64,000 bases of DNA from the NCBI RefSeq assembly GCF_000516985.1, contig NW_006917102.1, positions 1,272,643-1,336,642 on the forward strand, given 5' to 3'. Under the pieces are notes generated by a model. It was not told the origin of the DNA. It searched no databases and worked only from the letters and a program-made list of their open reading frames with translations. The DNA is from Pestalotiopsis fici W106-1. Taxonomy: Eukaryota > Ascomycota > Sordariomycetes > Amphisphaeriales > Sporocadaceae. Position numbers and translations under genes: made by a program. How positions within the stretch are numbered: position 1 is the first letter of the stretch; each line of letters opens with the position of its first letter. Positions 34,597 through 44,796 of the stretch are shown here, piece after piece.

Positions 34597-36110
34597 ATGA
34601 GTGCAGACACCAAGGAGATGCCATTGCGACATGGCACAACCATGAGCAGCATGGCAAGCACTGACTCGGCTGTCCCCGAGTTTGACCCTTCAACTGTAAG
34701 TGCAAGTCTCGGTGTTGGGTGTATTGCTTTGTGGCACTGTCCTGATGTCCTCCATAATCGCAGACTGCCGGTCTCCTGGCCGAACGACTCCAGGCCTGGA
34801 AGCACTCCGTAGGATACCTCGAGAGCTACGTCACTGCTGTCGAGAAAGCCCACGCCCACCACTCCAAGGAGTACGAGAAAGTTCTCAAGACGATCTCCCA
34901 GCCACTTAAGGAGGGCAGGCATTTCGACCAGGGCCTGGGTGGTGTTGCTGGCTTTTTTGAGAACATGCGAGTCAACACACAGGCCATGATCAACTCCAAC
35001 ACCGAAACCGAAAAGACCCTCAAGGGAACCGTCCTCCCCATCCTCGAGAGACTGCACAAGGAGATCAAGGCCAAGGCTAAGGAAGTTGAGCATGGTGCCG
35101 GCAAGAGTGCAAAGGAGGTTGAGAAGGCCCGAAACACCACTCAGAAACACATTGAGTTGCTAGGACAGCACAGTGCGTCCTTTGAGTCGACTGGTGGCAA
35201 GATGAACCCGACCGAAGATCCCTATGTTATTCAGCGCGGCGTCTATCACCGACTGAACAAACAGGTCATTGAGGAGAACAACCACCGCAACGACCTGATC
35301 CATGTGCAGGAAAACTTTCAAGCTTTCGAGGCCCATGTGATACAGGTTGTGCAGCAGGCAATGGAAGCCTTCAATGCTGTGGCCGGAGGCCAAGCCGAGA
35401 AGACGCGCGCGCTCTATGCCGACATGCTTGGTGCTGCTCAGCGCATCCCGCCCGATTTCGAATGGAAGGGATTCCTCCACCGTGAAGGCGCTAATCTCGT
35501 CAACCCCAACGACCCGCCACGAAGCGTGGACGCCATTAATTTCCCCAATCAGAACCACAACTCTACCAAGGCTCTGATTGAGGGTTCGCTGGAACGCAAG
35601 TCGCGAAACAAGCTCTCCTGGGGTACGCAGACTGGCTACTATGTTGTCACCCCGTCAAAGTTCCTACACGAGTTCAAGGACGACGACAACTTTGCCAATG
35701 ACCCCAAGCCCGAGCTGTCCATCTATCTTCCGGACGCCGTGGTCGGAACCCCCAGCGGAGAGAAATTCAATGTCAAGGGTAAGGACAAGGCCAAGGGTAT
35801 CGGCAGCAAGCTGGCCGGAACGTCGGAGCTGGCCTTCAAGGCGCACAGCCCTGCCGAAGCTCAGCGGTGGTTCGAAGCCATCAGCGCTGCAGCAGGCGCC
35901 ACAGGTGCAGCCTATGAGAGCACGCCAGCTTCTCCAGTTGTGGCTAATGATGCTACTTCGCCCAGCACCGAAAAGACCGAGGCTGCTGCGCTCAAGGAAC
36001 AGGAGGCAGGCGTTACGGGCAGCGGAGGCGCAAGTTCGCCCGCCACCCCGTCTCCTCTCAGTCGGAGTGGCACCATAGACACCAAGGCCGAGCCCAAGAC
36101 GGCTGCCTAG
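34597..36110 (+). CDS. slm1: SLM1/SLM2-type PH-domain protein (eisosome/TORC2)
   Basis: Exons 34597-34695 and 34764-36110, with a 68-nt intron, give 481 aa. Residues about 35-270 are a long helical F-BAR-like region (LLAERLQAWKHSVGYLESYVTAVEKAHA, then IHVQENFQAFEAHVIQVVQQAMEAF, quoted here in two pieces). Residues about 300-410 form a PH domain starting IEGSLERKSRNKLSWGTQTG and ending with the terminal helix EAQRWFEAISAAAG. The tail is Ser/Thr/Pro-rich. Slm proteins bind plasma-membrane PI(4,5)P2, sit in eisosomes, and move to TORC2 under membrane stress. The splice junction keeps frame (phase 0) and restores DPSTTAGLLAER. The single fungal gene is presumably equivalent to both yeast paralogues. 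Confidence 0.9.
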
Positions 36111-37608
36111 AGGTACAGTGCGTCGGCCATATCGAGACGAAAGAGCTCCCTTGTGCAGGTATGGGAGCGGGAGAAGGCGCGGAGGCTCACCCGCGACTCC
36201 ATTTAATGAAGCAAAGATACACACTACAGTCAAGGCAGGATATTATGGCATACCATTCTTGAGCGATCAGCACACGGACGTTTTTGTTGGCCTGCGCTGA
36301 GCTTTTTGGTTTCGTTTCCTTACAACTTCAACTGCACTTTTTCGATATCCAATCAATTCATTTCAAAAAAAGAAAAAGTTCTCCTCTGCCCGTGCTCCTT
36401 ACAAGTATGCACACTATAAACGTCCCTGACTCTCTTCTGACATAATACAGCCAGTCAGTCACCAATTCGGTATACTGGGGGTGGCTATGCTGTCTTCATT
36501 GATTGATTGTGGAGCAGTCTTACCATATGTACCGTATTCAGTATGGCCGTCAGGCAATGTTTGGGTAAGGGTAGTATGAGATGATTGCATACGTCAGCAG
36601 CAAGTTCAGCCAAACTTCAGGCCCCAAAATGGAAGGAAACCTCGCAACATCATCATGGGCTTCCATACTTACCATTTGCCAATCACGGCCGGCTGTTCCG
36701 AAGACCAAAACATCGTGATGGAGAGGAGCTGCAGGGGACATTTGGCCATGTGTCTGCCAACGGCAAGTCTTCTTGGGATTCGGTACTGGTGACGTAGAAG
36801 CCAATCAAGAAATGGACCAAGCCAGTTGTGAGGGATGCAATGAAAACGCCCGGACCCGCCTATGGTTCGTAGGGTAGCTCTCTCAAACGAAAAGGAGTAG
36901 GCGGCAAGCCCGGTTATGTTCCATGAGGGACGATACAGAGTGGCTGTGGGCCTGGATACTTGTTCTAAGTGGCCATTGAAACAAAAGTGCACTTTCTAGG
37001 GCTGGGGTGGTTTTGCAAGGCAGTCTTATTTGCATTGAGAAGCATCATACCGAAATTTGATCCTTCTGGACGACTATAATGGTACCCCTTTACGGATTTG
37101 CGAGTATGCCAATTTCAGCTACTTGCCGATGAGGCTCCCATCAACTTTCATTCACAAAGCAGTCTGCCACTGCTTGAGTTCATCCTCATGTAGGGGGGTG
37201 CAACCTTCGGCTGCATCTCCATACCTAGGCAAAGCAGTGGCTATTATACGAACTGCCGACACAAAAATGGACATGCAGCGGCCGGCCTAGCCAGCCTTCC
37301 TGGTTGCTATTGTTATTCAAAGCGACTCGGCATGCATGCTATGATCAACGTCTTGTTAACAACTCTTATGGTGAGAGCCTCGAGCCCGGCTGCTGAGGAT
37401 GATATATCTATGCTGCGCCTGACGCGAGGCTTCCAGAAAGTGATTCAGACTCCAGATCAAGTCACGCCGCAAGCAACTTAGCCTTGTTCCTATCTCTATC
37501 GTTGCAAGCTTGCTCTCGACCTTGCCGTGCCATATTTACATGAGCCAACGGAAGGAACAAGAAGTCATTTCCACGAATCGAGAAATCGTTTTGATCCAGA
37601 GAAACAAG
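36111..37608. other. Intergenic region, no gene recognised
   Basis: About 1.5 kb between SLM1 and the Clr5-domain gene on the same strand. Only short ORFs without features are seen. Confidence 0.5.
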
Positions 37609-38418
37609 ATGACGAAACCATGGGATGAACACGAGGCTAAAATCAGGGAACTTTACGCCAAGCATACTCTCAAGACTGTTCGCGAGACCATGCAGAGAGA
37701 AAACGGATTCATTGCATCGTGAGAAGCTCCTCCCGGAAAACCTAGTTCTCCCAAAAGACCTGCTGTACTGCTGCTGACACGGGGTTGGGGAAAAGAGTGC
37801 GTGCCTATAGAAAGAAACTCGATGAATGGGGCATGACAAAGTACAAGCCGCGCGAGAACAAATCTCGCAATAGCCCCGGCGAAGAACCACCACGGAACGA
37901 GGCGACAAACCAGCAGTATCCTTCGAACCCGGGTCCATCTGATCAGACTAGCTACAATTCTCCTGACGCAATGATGAATCCTAGAGAAAGTTCCTGGGTC
38001 CAAAATCAACCATCATACTACAATGTGGCTGGTTGGTCGCAGACAACGAGGTGAGTGAGCCAAAGCGAGTTGGCCCATTGGAGGGAAGAAAGGAAAAAAA
38101 GGTTTATTGATCTGACTGATCTTGATTAGCTACGGTCAACCGATGATGACTCCGAATTATGGCCATCAGTCGACAATGAATTCAAACTCCATGGGTCAAG
38201 AGCAGTGGTACCCAAACTACCAAGTATCACCGACGTACACTGCTGCAGAGACAACAACATCAACAGCAGGCTGGAATGTCTCGCAAGCGCCGACAAACAC
38301 GCCAATGATGGAATTTCCAGCAGACGCGAGCGATGAGTATGAGAAGGAGGACGAGGAAGAGGAGGAGGCCCGATACCAGGATTCGAGCGAGAGATCTCCA
38401 ACGCCGGGAAACGAATGA
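37609..38418 (+). CDS. Clr5-domain protein
   Basis: Three exons: 37609-37718, 37796-38050 and 38130-38418, with introns of 77 and 79 nt, giving 217 aa. The N terminus MTKPWDEHEAKIRELYAKHT, then LKTVRETMQRENGFIAS joined to VRAYRKKLDEWGMTKY, is a Clr5 domain. This is a roughly 55-residue helical module named after fission yeast Clr5, a silencing factor. Many Pezizomycotina proteins begin with it. The rest is Gln/Asn/Ser/Tyr-rich and probably disordered, ending in an acidic run (KEDEEEEEARYQD). The acceptor of intron 1 (AAAAG) is weak but is the only one that restores the domain frame. An open frame extends upstream to 37510, but the domain start favours the ATG at 37609. A nuclear, DNA- or chromatin-linked role is inferred. 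Confidence 0.8.
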
Positions 38419-40387
38419 TACACCATGGCGGTGGTTTTCTAATGGGACCATGGCCATCGGAAAAGCTGGAAACAAATCTCTCGCGACAGGCACAATGGCA
38501 GCTCAATAAGTGGATTGGAGTCAACAGATCAGCATGGAGAACGGCAGGAGTTGGTGGATACCTGGTTTGCCCATCTAGTACAGCCAAACCTCTGAAAGCT
38601 CTCCTCTGACCTTCGGCGTTACACGGTTCATCACAGCTACCCACTCAAGTACAAACAGGAGGATTTTCCTTCAAAAGGTCCGGATATTCTTGTAGGCAAT
38701 GTTCAATGATACTTGTTCTTTACTAAATCTTGTACCATAATGATACCTCTTCTGCCAATCTTCTTCAAAGGGCGGAGGGGCCTTGAATGGCCTCCGCGAC
38801 ATGTTCATCACACATCAAGTACCATGGGATGAGATCCATTCCCTTGCCCAGTGCTTGGGAGCTCCTGCAATGCTGATCTTCCTTCCCACTGGGTCTGTGG
38901 CTGTGACTCAATCTGCCTATTTTGCATCGTGCATAATCATACCAAAAACCCCCCCGGAGGAGGGAGGGGGGCCATGGAAGTATTCTATTTTCCGCCTGCA
39001 TCTTTTATCTCGGGCTCACACACGCACACACAAGAGTATGGGGAGGGGGGTTGTTTCCGGCCCGCCTACAATTAGTAACTCTCGCTATGCGGCTGAAAAG
39101 AAAGAAGAAAAGGGTGCCACATGCTCGGGACTATTGGGTCAGCAATCAAGCCCAGAAGAGAGCCTTGCAGGCTTGCACCACCTGCGTGTCTTACCTGGCC
39201 CTGCCAGGCTGGGGCTTCTTTCTTTCTGTTGCCGATTCTTTTTCGGGGGACCCCTGCTTTGCATGTACTCGAGAGCCTTTTTTCGAAACGGACGTGTATC
39301 TATTCTTCAATATTATGGTGTTTGTAACAAGTATAAATAGTGTACTATGTCAAGTAATGTCGAGTATCACCCGTGTTGGGTAGCAGCAACAAGGAAGGGA
39401 GGGAGAAGAAAGAGTGGAATAGCCTCACCATTGCGAAAGCAGCCTCACGACAAGTCTTTCTTCGTAGAAGAAAAACATGCTTGGTTTTTAACTGGGTATA
39501 CGACTCTTTTCGTTGCTTTGGCTATTTTTCTTCATATTGCCGCCGTCTGCAAGGTTATTCTCCAATCTTTTCATGGCATTTTTTTTTCCCGCAAGGCTCT
39601 ACCCCCGGTTCACACAGGACAAGAACGGGGGGGTGTTCCTTTGCCCAGTTAAAATAAAGAAAAAGAGATAGTGAAAAAAAGTTCCCATGACGCCCTTTCT
39701 CAATGACGTCCTGTCCCCTCTCTTCCCCATCTTGGCAGACTAACTGCGCCTCTTCAGTACATGCAGTGAAGATCGCCTTGAACTTGATTGACAGAGCCAG
39801 CCGATGATGCGAAAACAGAGCCTCATTTCAAGACCTCCTCGGAGCAGCCATCACAACGCCGCATACTCGGGGATAAAAAATGGTTGGGCGCCAAACCGAG
39901 AAAGGTACTTTTCCCCGGATACACGTACATTGATGCACGATACATGGAAGTTATGCCGGGCATAGCACGGTCTTGGCTATTTCAAAAAAAAAAAAAAAAA
40001 AAAACTAGAACGTGTGCAGAATGTGGCAGCCTTGAACTGAATACTGGAATATCCATCTGACATGCGGGCTGATATTAGTTACGAATATGGACGTGCCAAT
40101 CTTGGGCCTTTACGTGAGATTTCACATGTCCGATCCCATGTTGTGGGATGGATTGTCTGACATAATAAAAAGGAATTGGACGTTGGGTTACTCGCATTAG
40201 GCTTTTTCAATAATACTTTTTATCCAACTCCGCCCCATACAGTATGAGCCAAGTTCAGTTACAAAGCGACCCGTGTTGAGAGAAAATGACGGTTTCATTC
40301 ATGGCGATTCCGTCCTACCGCTGCACCCTAAATATTCTTGTCAAGAATACAAGAAGAAACTACTCGTCTAGTATAGCTGAATATATC
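38419..40387. other. Convergent intergenic region with a poly-A tract
   Basis: This 2-kb gap lies between the stop codons of the Clr5-domain gene and the kinase gene. No recognised gene. It contains purine- and pyrimidine-rich patches (38940-39060) and a 21-A run at 39984-40004. Confidence 0.5.
39984..40004 (+). repeat. A21 homopolymer
   Basis: A run of 21 A. There is no recognisable retroelement body upstream and no clear target-site duplication, so a simple homopolymer is the best call. Confidence 0.85.
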
Positions 40388-42457
40388 TCAGACTTGATCC
40401 GTGTTTGCCTCCACTGAGGCCGTGATTGCTGAATTGCCGTTCCTCTTTTTGAACCATGGGTGCTTTAGTGCCTGCTTGGCCGTAAAACGCCGCTTCGGAT
40501 CCGGCATCAACATGTTCATGAGAAGATCCGCAAATAAAGCTACTTCGGAACTCTGCATTTTGTAGACATACTCGATCATTCCATCCGCCGTCTCGCTGCA
40601 GGAAACTTGGTCCCTTTCATCAATCTTGGGCACCACAATGGCTGACTTTTCTTCGGCCCTCTGTTTTTTGACGCTGCAGCTGCAGCTTGTATCTTCGTCG
40701 TCGGCCGGACGCTTAATCCGGGGACTTCGCCTAAGCTCTGGGGGTGCCTCTGAGGGCGGTCGGGATCTCGACCTGGACCGAGATGTAGTCTTCTCGGATC
40801 TTTCGTCGTGGGAAGATGAAGTGGATTCCCGTGATCCGGGCCGCATCCGCATTATACCTGAAGACAGCAGACCCCGGGACCTCATTGATTCAGACATCTC
40901 GTGCCAAGTCTCAGTAGATCCAATAGACTTGTCCAAGAGAGTCGGAAATCCCGTTCGTTGTGCGTGTTCCTCCCGCAGCAAGTCCCATTCGGCATAAGTA
41001 GTGGGCAATATGACCTCGGGACGTGGCTTGACCGGTGGTGTCCTTGTCCTTGATCTCCTGCGGCTGTTTACAAAAGAGTTATCGGAGCCATCGGAGCTCG
41101 TGTCCGACTGAGAAGACGCCTCGCTGTCACCATCGACTTCTTCCTCGTCCAAGTCCAGATCAGTGCTGCCATTGCTCTTAGAAATTGGCGACTTGATCGC
41201 GGTCCTTTCGGCCCTCTTAAATGTCCGCTTGGAGTCTGCCCTCCTATATCTCGACACCGGCTTGTCACGTCTGTCCAACCACCTGTGTACTTCCTCTTCC
41301 TCCCGACCATTACTCTCGACGAGGGTAGTGCCATCCCGGGCGAGAAGACCCCTAATATTATTAATAGGTAAAGTTAAGCCGGGACCGAAGACCCAGGTGA
41401 GCCAACCAAGGTATGCTGTATCGGAGTTCATATCGGCCAGTAGCTCTCTGCCAGTGCGCACAATATGAAGGCACGCTGCCAGGGACCAAACGTCACTCGC
41501 AGCGCCAGCAGCAATACCCTTTAGCCTAACTTCAGGCGCGCTATAGCCGGTACAGTGCACTTGTGTCGGTTCAAGTAGATCCGAGGACTGGCTCACCCGG
41601 CCGAAATCCGCAATGGCTATCCTGTTCGTCCGGAATTCGCGCTCGAGCGCGCCGAGGTCAGCCCTGGACACTAGGTACCGGGGCCCGTCGTGGGCAAAGC
41701 TGCGAATAAGCGGTTTCAGCTTTCGCGATTCGGGCTTGGGAATATACCGCCCAAAGAGGTCTCTGCGCGAAACCGTCCACATCCACTGGCTCGCCAAGAC
41801 CCTCATGATCTTTTGGGGGCGAATGTCACCGTGAATGACACCGTTTTGGTGGAGATAATTTACTGTGCCCGCGAGACTGCGGCAGAGATCTTGGAGGTAG
41901 TCGGGAGTATCCAATCCTGCTCCTTCAAGTCCATCCAGGAGATTCGGTCCGAGGACAGGCAACACCAAGCAAAGATGCTTCCCGTTGTGTCCCTTGACCC
42001 AGAACTTCTTGAGGGGAGTAACGATGGTATGAGGCAGAGCTTCGTCCACGGTCCGGTCGGCCAGAGCTTGGACTTGGGGGTTATCGTACCACCGCAAGGT
42101 CGATGTATCGGCGGTAAAGACCTTGACGGCTCGGTAGTAGCGCGAGTAGTGATCGAAGCAGAGCCATACAGTTGACGATGAACCAAACCCAAGCTTATGT
42201 AGCACTTCGAAGTTCTGGTCCGCGTCAAGATAATCCCCAATGTGGATTGGGTGTAAGCCTCCGGGTCTATAGAGTTCAATATCTTCGTATTGTGTCGCCA
42301 GATACTCGCCAAGCGGTTCGAACGTATTTCCTTTATTTGGTTGCGAGTCGACGTCTTGGAACTCCGATCCAGTTGGGGATGTGTTGTCATTAGTTTCTAC
42401 ATCACCGCAGTAGGAATCATCCGATGACCCGTCCGATGACGCCCCACTGAGAGACAT
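40388..42457 (-). CDS. SRPK-like protein kinase with altered catalytic loop and long insert
   Basis: Single exon, 689 aa, starting MSLSGASSDGSS. The Gly-rich loop LGFGSSSTVWLC (89-100), Lys in RAVKVF (K112), HGDIRPQ (H209, D211), DFG (284-286) and APE (307-309) identify a kinase. EDIELYRPGGLHPIHIGDYL before the kinase core is the lead-in typical of fungal SR-protein kinases. Where SRPKs have HTDIKPEN, this protein has HGDIRPQK: the Asn that helps bind Mg is replaced by Lys216, and the Lys of the loop is Arg. The C-lobe is interrupted at about 390-620 by a long acidic and Ser/Arg-rich spacer (RSRSRSRPP, RRSPRIKRP) before LMNMLMPDPKRRFTAKQALKHPWF. Activity may be reduced or unusual. Substrates are unknown; the RS-rich spacer could be autoregulatory. 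Confidence 0.85.
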   Translation of the reverse strand: MSLSGASSDGSSDDSYCGDVETNDNTSPTGSEFQDVDSQPNKGNTFEPLGEYLATQYEDIELYRPGGLHPIHIGDYLDADQNFEVLHKLGFGSSSTVWLCFDHYSRYYRAVKVFTADTSTLRWYDNPQVQALADRTVDEALPHTIVTPLKKFWVKGHNGKHLCLVLPVLGPNLLDGLEGAGLDTPDYLQDLCRSLAGTVNYLHQNGVIHGDIRPQKIMRVLASQWMWTVSRRDLFGRYIPKPESRKLKPLIRSFAHDGPRYLVSRADLGALEREFRTNRIAIADFGRVSQSSDLLEPTQVHCTGYSAPEVRLKGIAAGAASDVWSLAACLHIVRTGRELLADMNSDTAYLGWLTWVFGPGLTLPINNIRGLLARDGTTLVESNGREEEEVHRWLDRRDKPVSRYRRADSKRTFKRAERTAIKSPISKSNGSTDLDLDEEEVDGDSEASSQSDTSSDGSDNSFVNSRRRSRTRTPPVKPRPEVILPTTYAEWDLLREEHAQRTGFPTLLDKSIGSTETWHEMSESMRSRGLLSSGIMRMRPGSRESTSSSHDERSEKTTSRSRSRSRPPSEAPPELRRSPRIKRPADDEDTSCSCSVKKQRAEEKSAIVVPKIDERDQVSCSETADGMIEYVYKMQSSEVALFADLLMNMLMPDPKRRFTAKQALKHPWFKKRNGNSAITASVEANTDQV

Positions 42458-43339
42458 TGGGTTTCTTTCTTTTCGGCAGCGGCGACGGTTAAGGGACAGT
42501 TGGACATGAAAGACACGGGAGGGGAACCTAGCTGAAATGCTTTACTGAATTGTACAGACCAAGTCAAATAATTTTGGCATATTTATTCAAGAATCTCAGG
42601 CTGGAAATCACGACCCAGCTGCGTAGGAGCGAGTCGTCCATTGTGTACCTTGTTTTCTTTGTACAAGCCCAAGGCAACCTTTGATACTTGGCTCAAGAGA
42701 ATATCTTCGCTCTTGTTCGAAGGACAACAAAGACCTGCCGCATTAAGATATACCCAACAGCAGAAGAATAGCCTTGTCCTGCAATCACACACGAAACAAA
42801 TCTACAACTGGAAGCCTCAGTGAAGCCAGTCCAAAGAACCGGCTAGATCAGGCGAGTCGTCACTGCTGTTTGTTTCAGTCTACAACTTTGATCCTAGCAC
42901 TTCAGAACAGTATCTTACACGCTCCAGATTGTTCGTTATTATCATGGTTGGATTGAAGCTATTCTATTCTCAGACGATATGTTCTCGAACAATGCTCCAA
43001 GGAAGATCAGTTTTATACTACATGTGTACCATGGGCTTCTCGCAAAATGCAACATAGTTAATGTATAGGATCAAGTAGACAGTTATCGAGTTGGCTTTTC
43101 TCGTTCACAGCAGTTGTCATCCAGATACGAAACATGCAGATTCGACCCTATCCATCTTTCCCTGATTGGTCAGGGGATTATAAATTCCGAAACAGGTCTA
43201 GCGAATGGCTGTCATCGTCTGCACCACTTCGACTTCATTCCTATGAAACAGTCAGCACCAGGCATCGCAATACGTATTTGACACATGTGACAGATATTCG
43301 CAAGTGATCAGTTCATTAACTCGTACTGGCAACATTGCA
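42458..43339. other. Divergent promoter region, kinase/LanC-like gene
   Basis: About 0.9 kb between the two start codons. It holds both promoters; no further feature is recognised. Confidence 0.5.
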
Positions 43340-44532
43340 ATGGAAAGCCCGCTCTACCTACCCCACGGTGAAGTTGCGTCAGCAAAGCTAGACAGGAACC
43401 ATCTCCTCTCCGAGGCGCTCGAGACCATTGTCCGGGACTACCCGCCGCAAGATAGCTATGGCCAACCGCTCAAGGGCCTCTGGAACGGGCCGACCAGCAT
43501 CGCCTACCTCTTCCTCCACGTCGCGGCGGCGCGTCCCGAGCTGCTCGTCGCCTCGCGGCCCGCTCGTCACTGGGCCCAGGCCTACCTGGGTGGGACGCGG
43601 GACCCCGAGGCCATGGTGTTGGAGCCCTCGGCGCGCTGCGGCATCTCGTCCGAGGTCCTGGCGTGGCAGGCGGTGCGCGCTTCTCTCTCGGGCGATCCGG
43701 CCCACGTTGCCGCGTTCCTCTCACACGTCCCTGCCGTCGTCGACGGACCAGCCGAGGCCGAGTGGCATTCGGGTCGGGCAGGCATGTTGTATCTGCTGCG
43801 CATGATATGTCACTGGGTGCCAGAGAGTGCGCCGCTCCTCCAGGAAGCCACGGCTCTGGTGCGAGGAAAGATCGTGGCCGAGGGTCCGGACTGGGAGTTT
43901 AAGGGTCAGCGGTATATTGGGGCGGTGCACGGAGATATTGGCACACTGACCCAGGTCGCGCTGTCTGGGCCGACGGTGGACGAAAAGAAAAAGCTGCAAC
44001 AGTGGCTGGCCCGGCTCCTGGACTGGCAAAAGCAAGACGGCAACTGGCCCGTCAATGAGCAAGTTGATCCGCGCCCCTATGTTCAGTTTTGCCACGGAGC
44101 ACCCGGGTTTGTTCAGAGTCTCAAGTCGATTCGGCCTCTGTTCCCTGAACTCGATGACGAGATCAGCCGCGCCATAACCCTCGGCAATGAGCTCGTGTGG
44201 AGGGAAGGACTGCTGAAGAAGGAACCCAACTTGTGCCACGGAGCCTTTGGAAACTGTTTGTAAGAATCACTCATCATCCCTCATTACCGCTCTCGACTCC
44301 CTTGGCTGATGCGTAAATAAGAACTCTGCCACCGACCCAGCGAGACGTATTCCTCGAACTAGCGACACCAAGGAGCGTTGCCGAGGCAAGGCTCCAAGAT
44401 GAAGCCCACTTTGAAAAGGCAAACTATGGCTGGGAGTTTTCCCTGTTGACCGGATACTGGCCGGGAGCAGCGTGGGCATGGCTAGTTGGTGAGGAGCCTG
44501 AAGCTCGTTTCATTGGATACAATGATGTATAA
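43340..44532 (+). CDS. LanC-like (LANCL) protein
   Basis: Exons 43340-44259 and 44322-44532, with a 62-nt intron, give 376 aa. The start is MESPLYLPHGE; an upstream open frame has only a GTG. The LanC-type alpha-toroid signatures are present. GAVHGDIG has His197, FCHGAPGF has Cys251, and LCHGAFGN has Cys299-His300. The 48-residue spacing of the two CHG motifs and the two Cys plus one His match the zinc site of bacterial LanC and animal LANCL proteins, where the zinc activates a thiol for addition. NGPTSIAYLFLH near residue 48 is also typical. Animal LANCL proteins bind glutathione and add it to dehydroamino acids in damaged phosphoproteins; that role here is inferred. No lanthipeptide precursor or LanB/LanM is nearby. 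The gene converges with GCN20, with 264 bp between stops. Confidence 0.9.
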
Positions 44533-44796
44533 TGGCCCATCGTTGAGTGCACGTGTTCCTCCAGGACTATCCCTCAGTAAGCTACCGGTGCCAATCTAGC
44601 CCTTGTGAAGACAATAGATTCATGATGTACTATCATTTGAAATGGTGAGATACTTTATAGAAGACAGCACAATGGAACACGCACAACGGAAATGGACCGC
44701 GACAAGGACACAGTCTACACATTATAGCGTTGGAATGGCGTCAAAAGATTTGTGCCATGACATTCTGCCTTGATTTTGGTGCTAGCTAAGATACCT

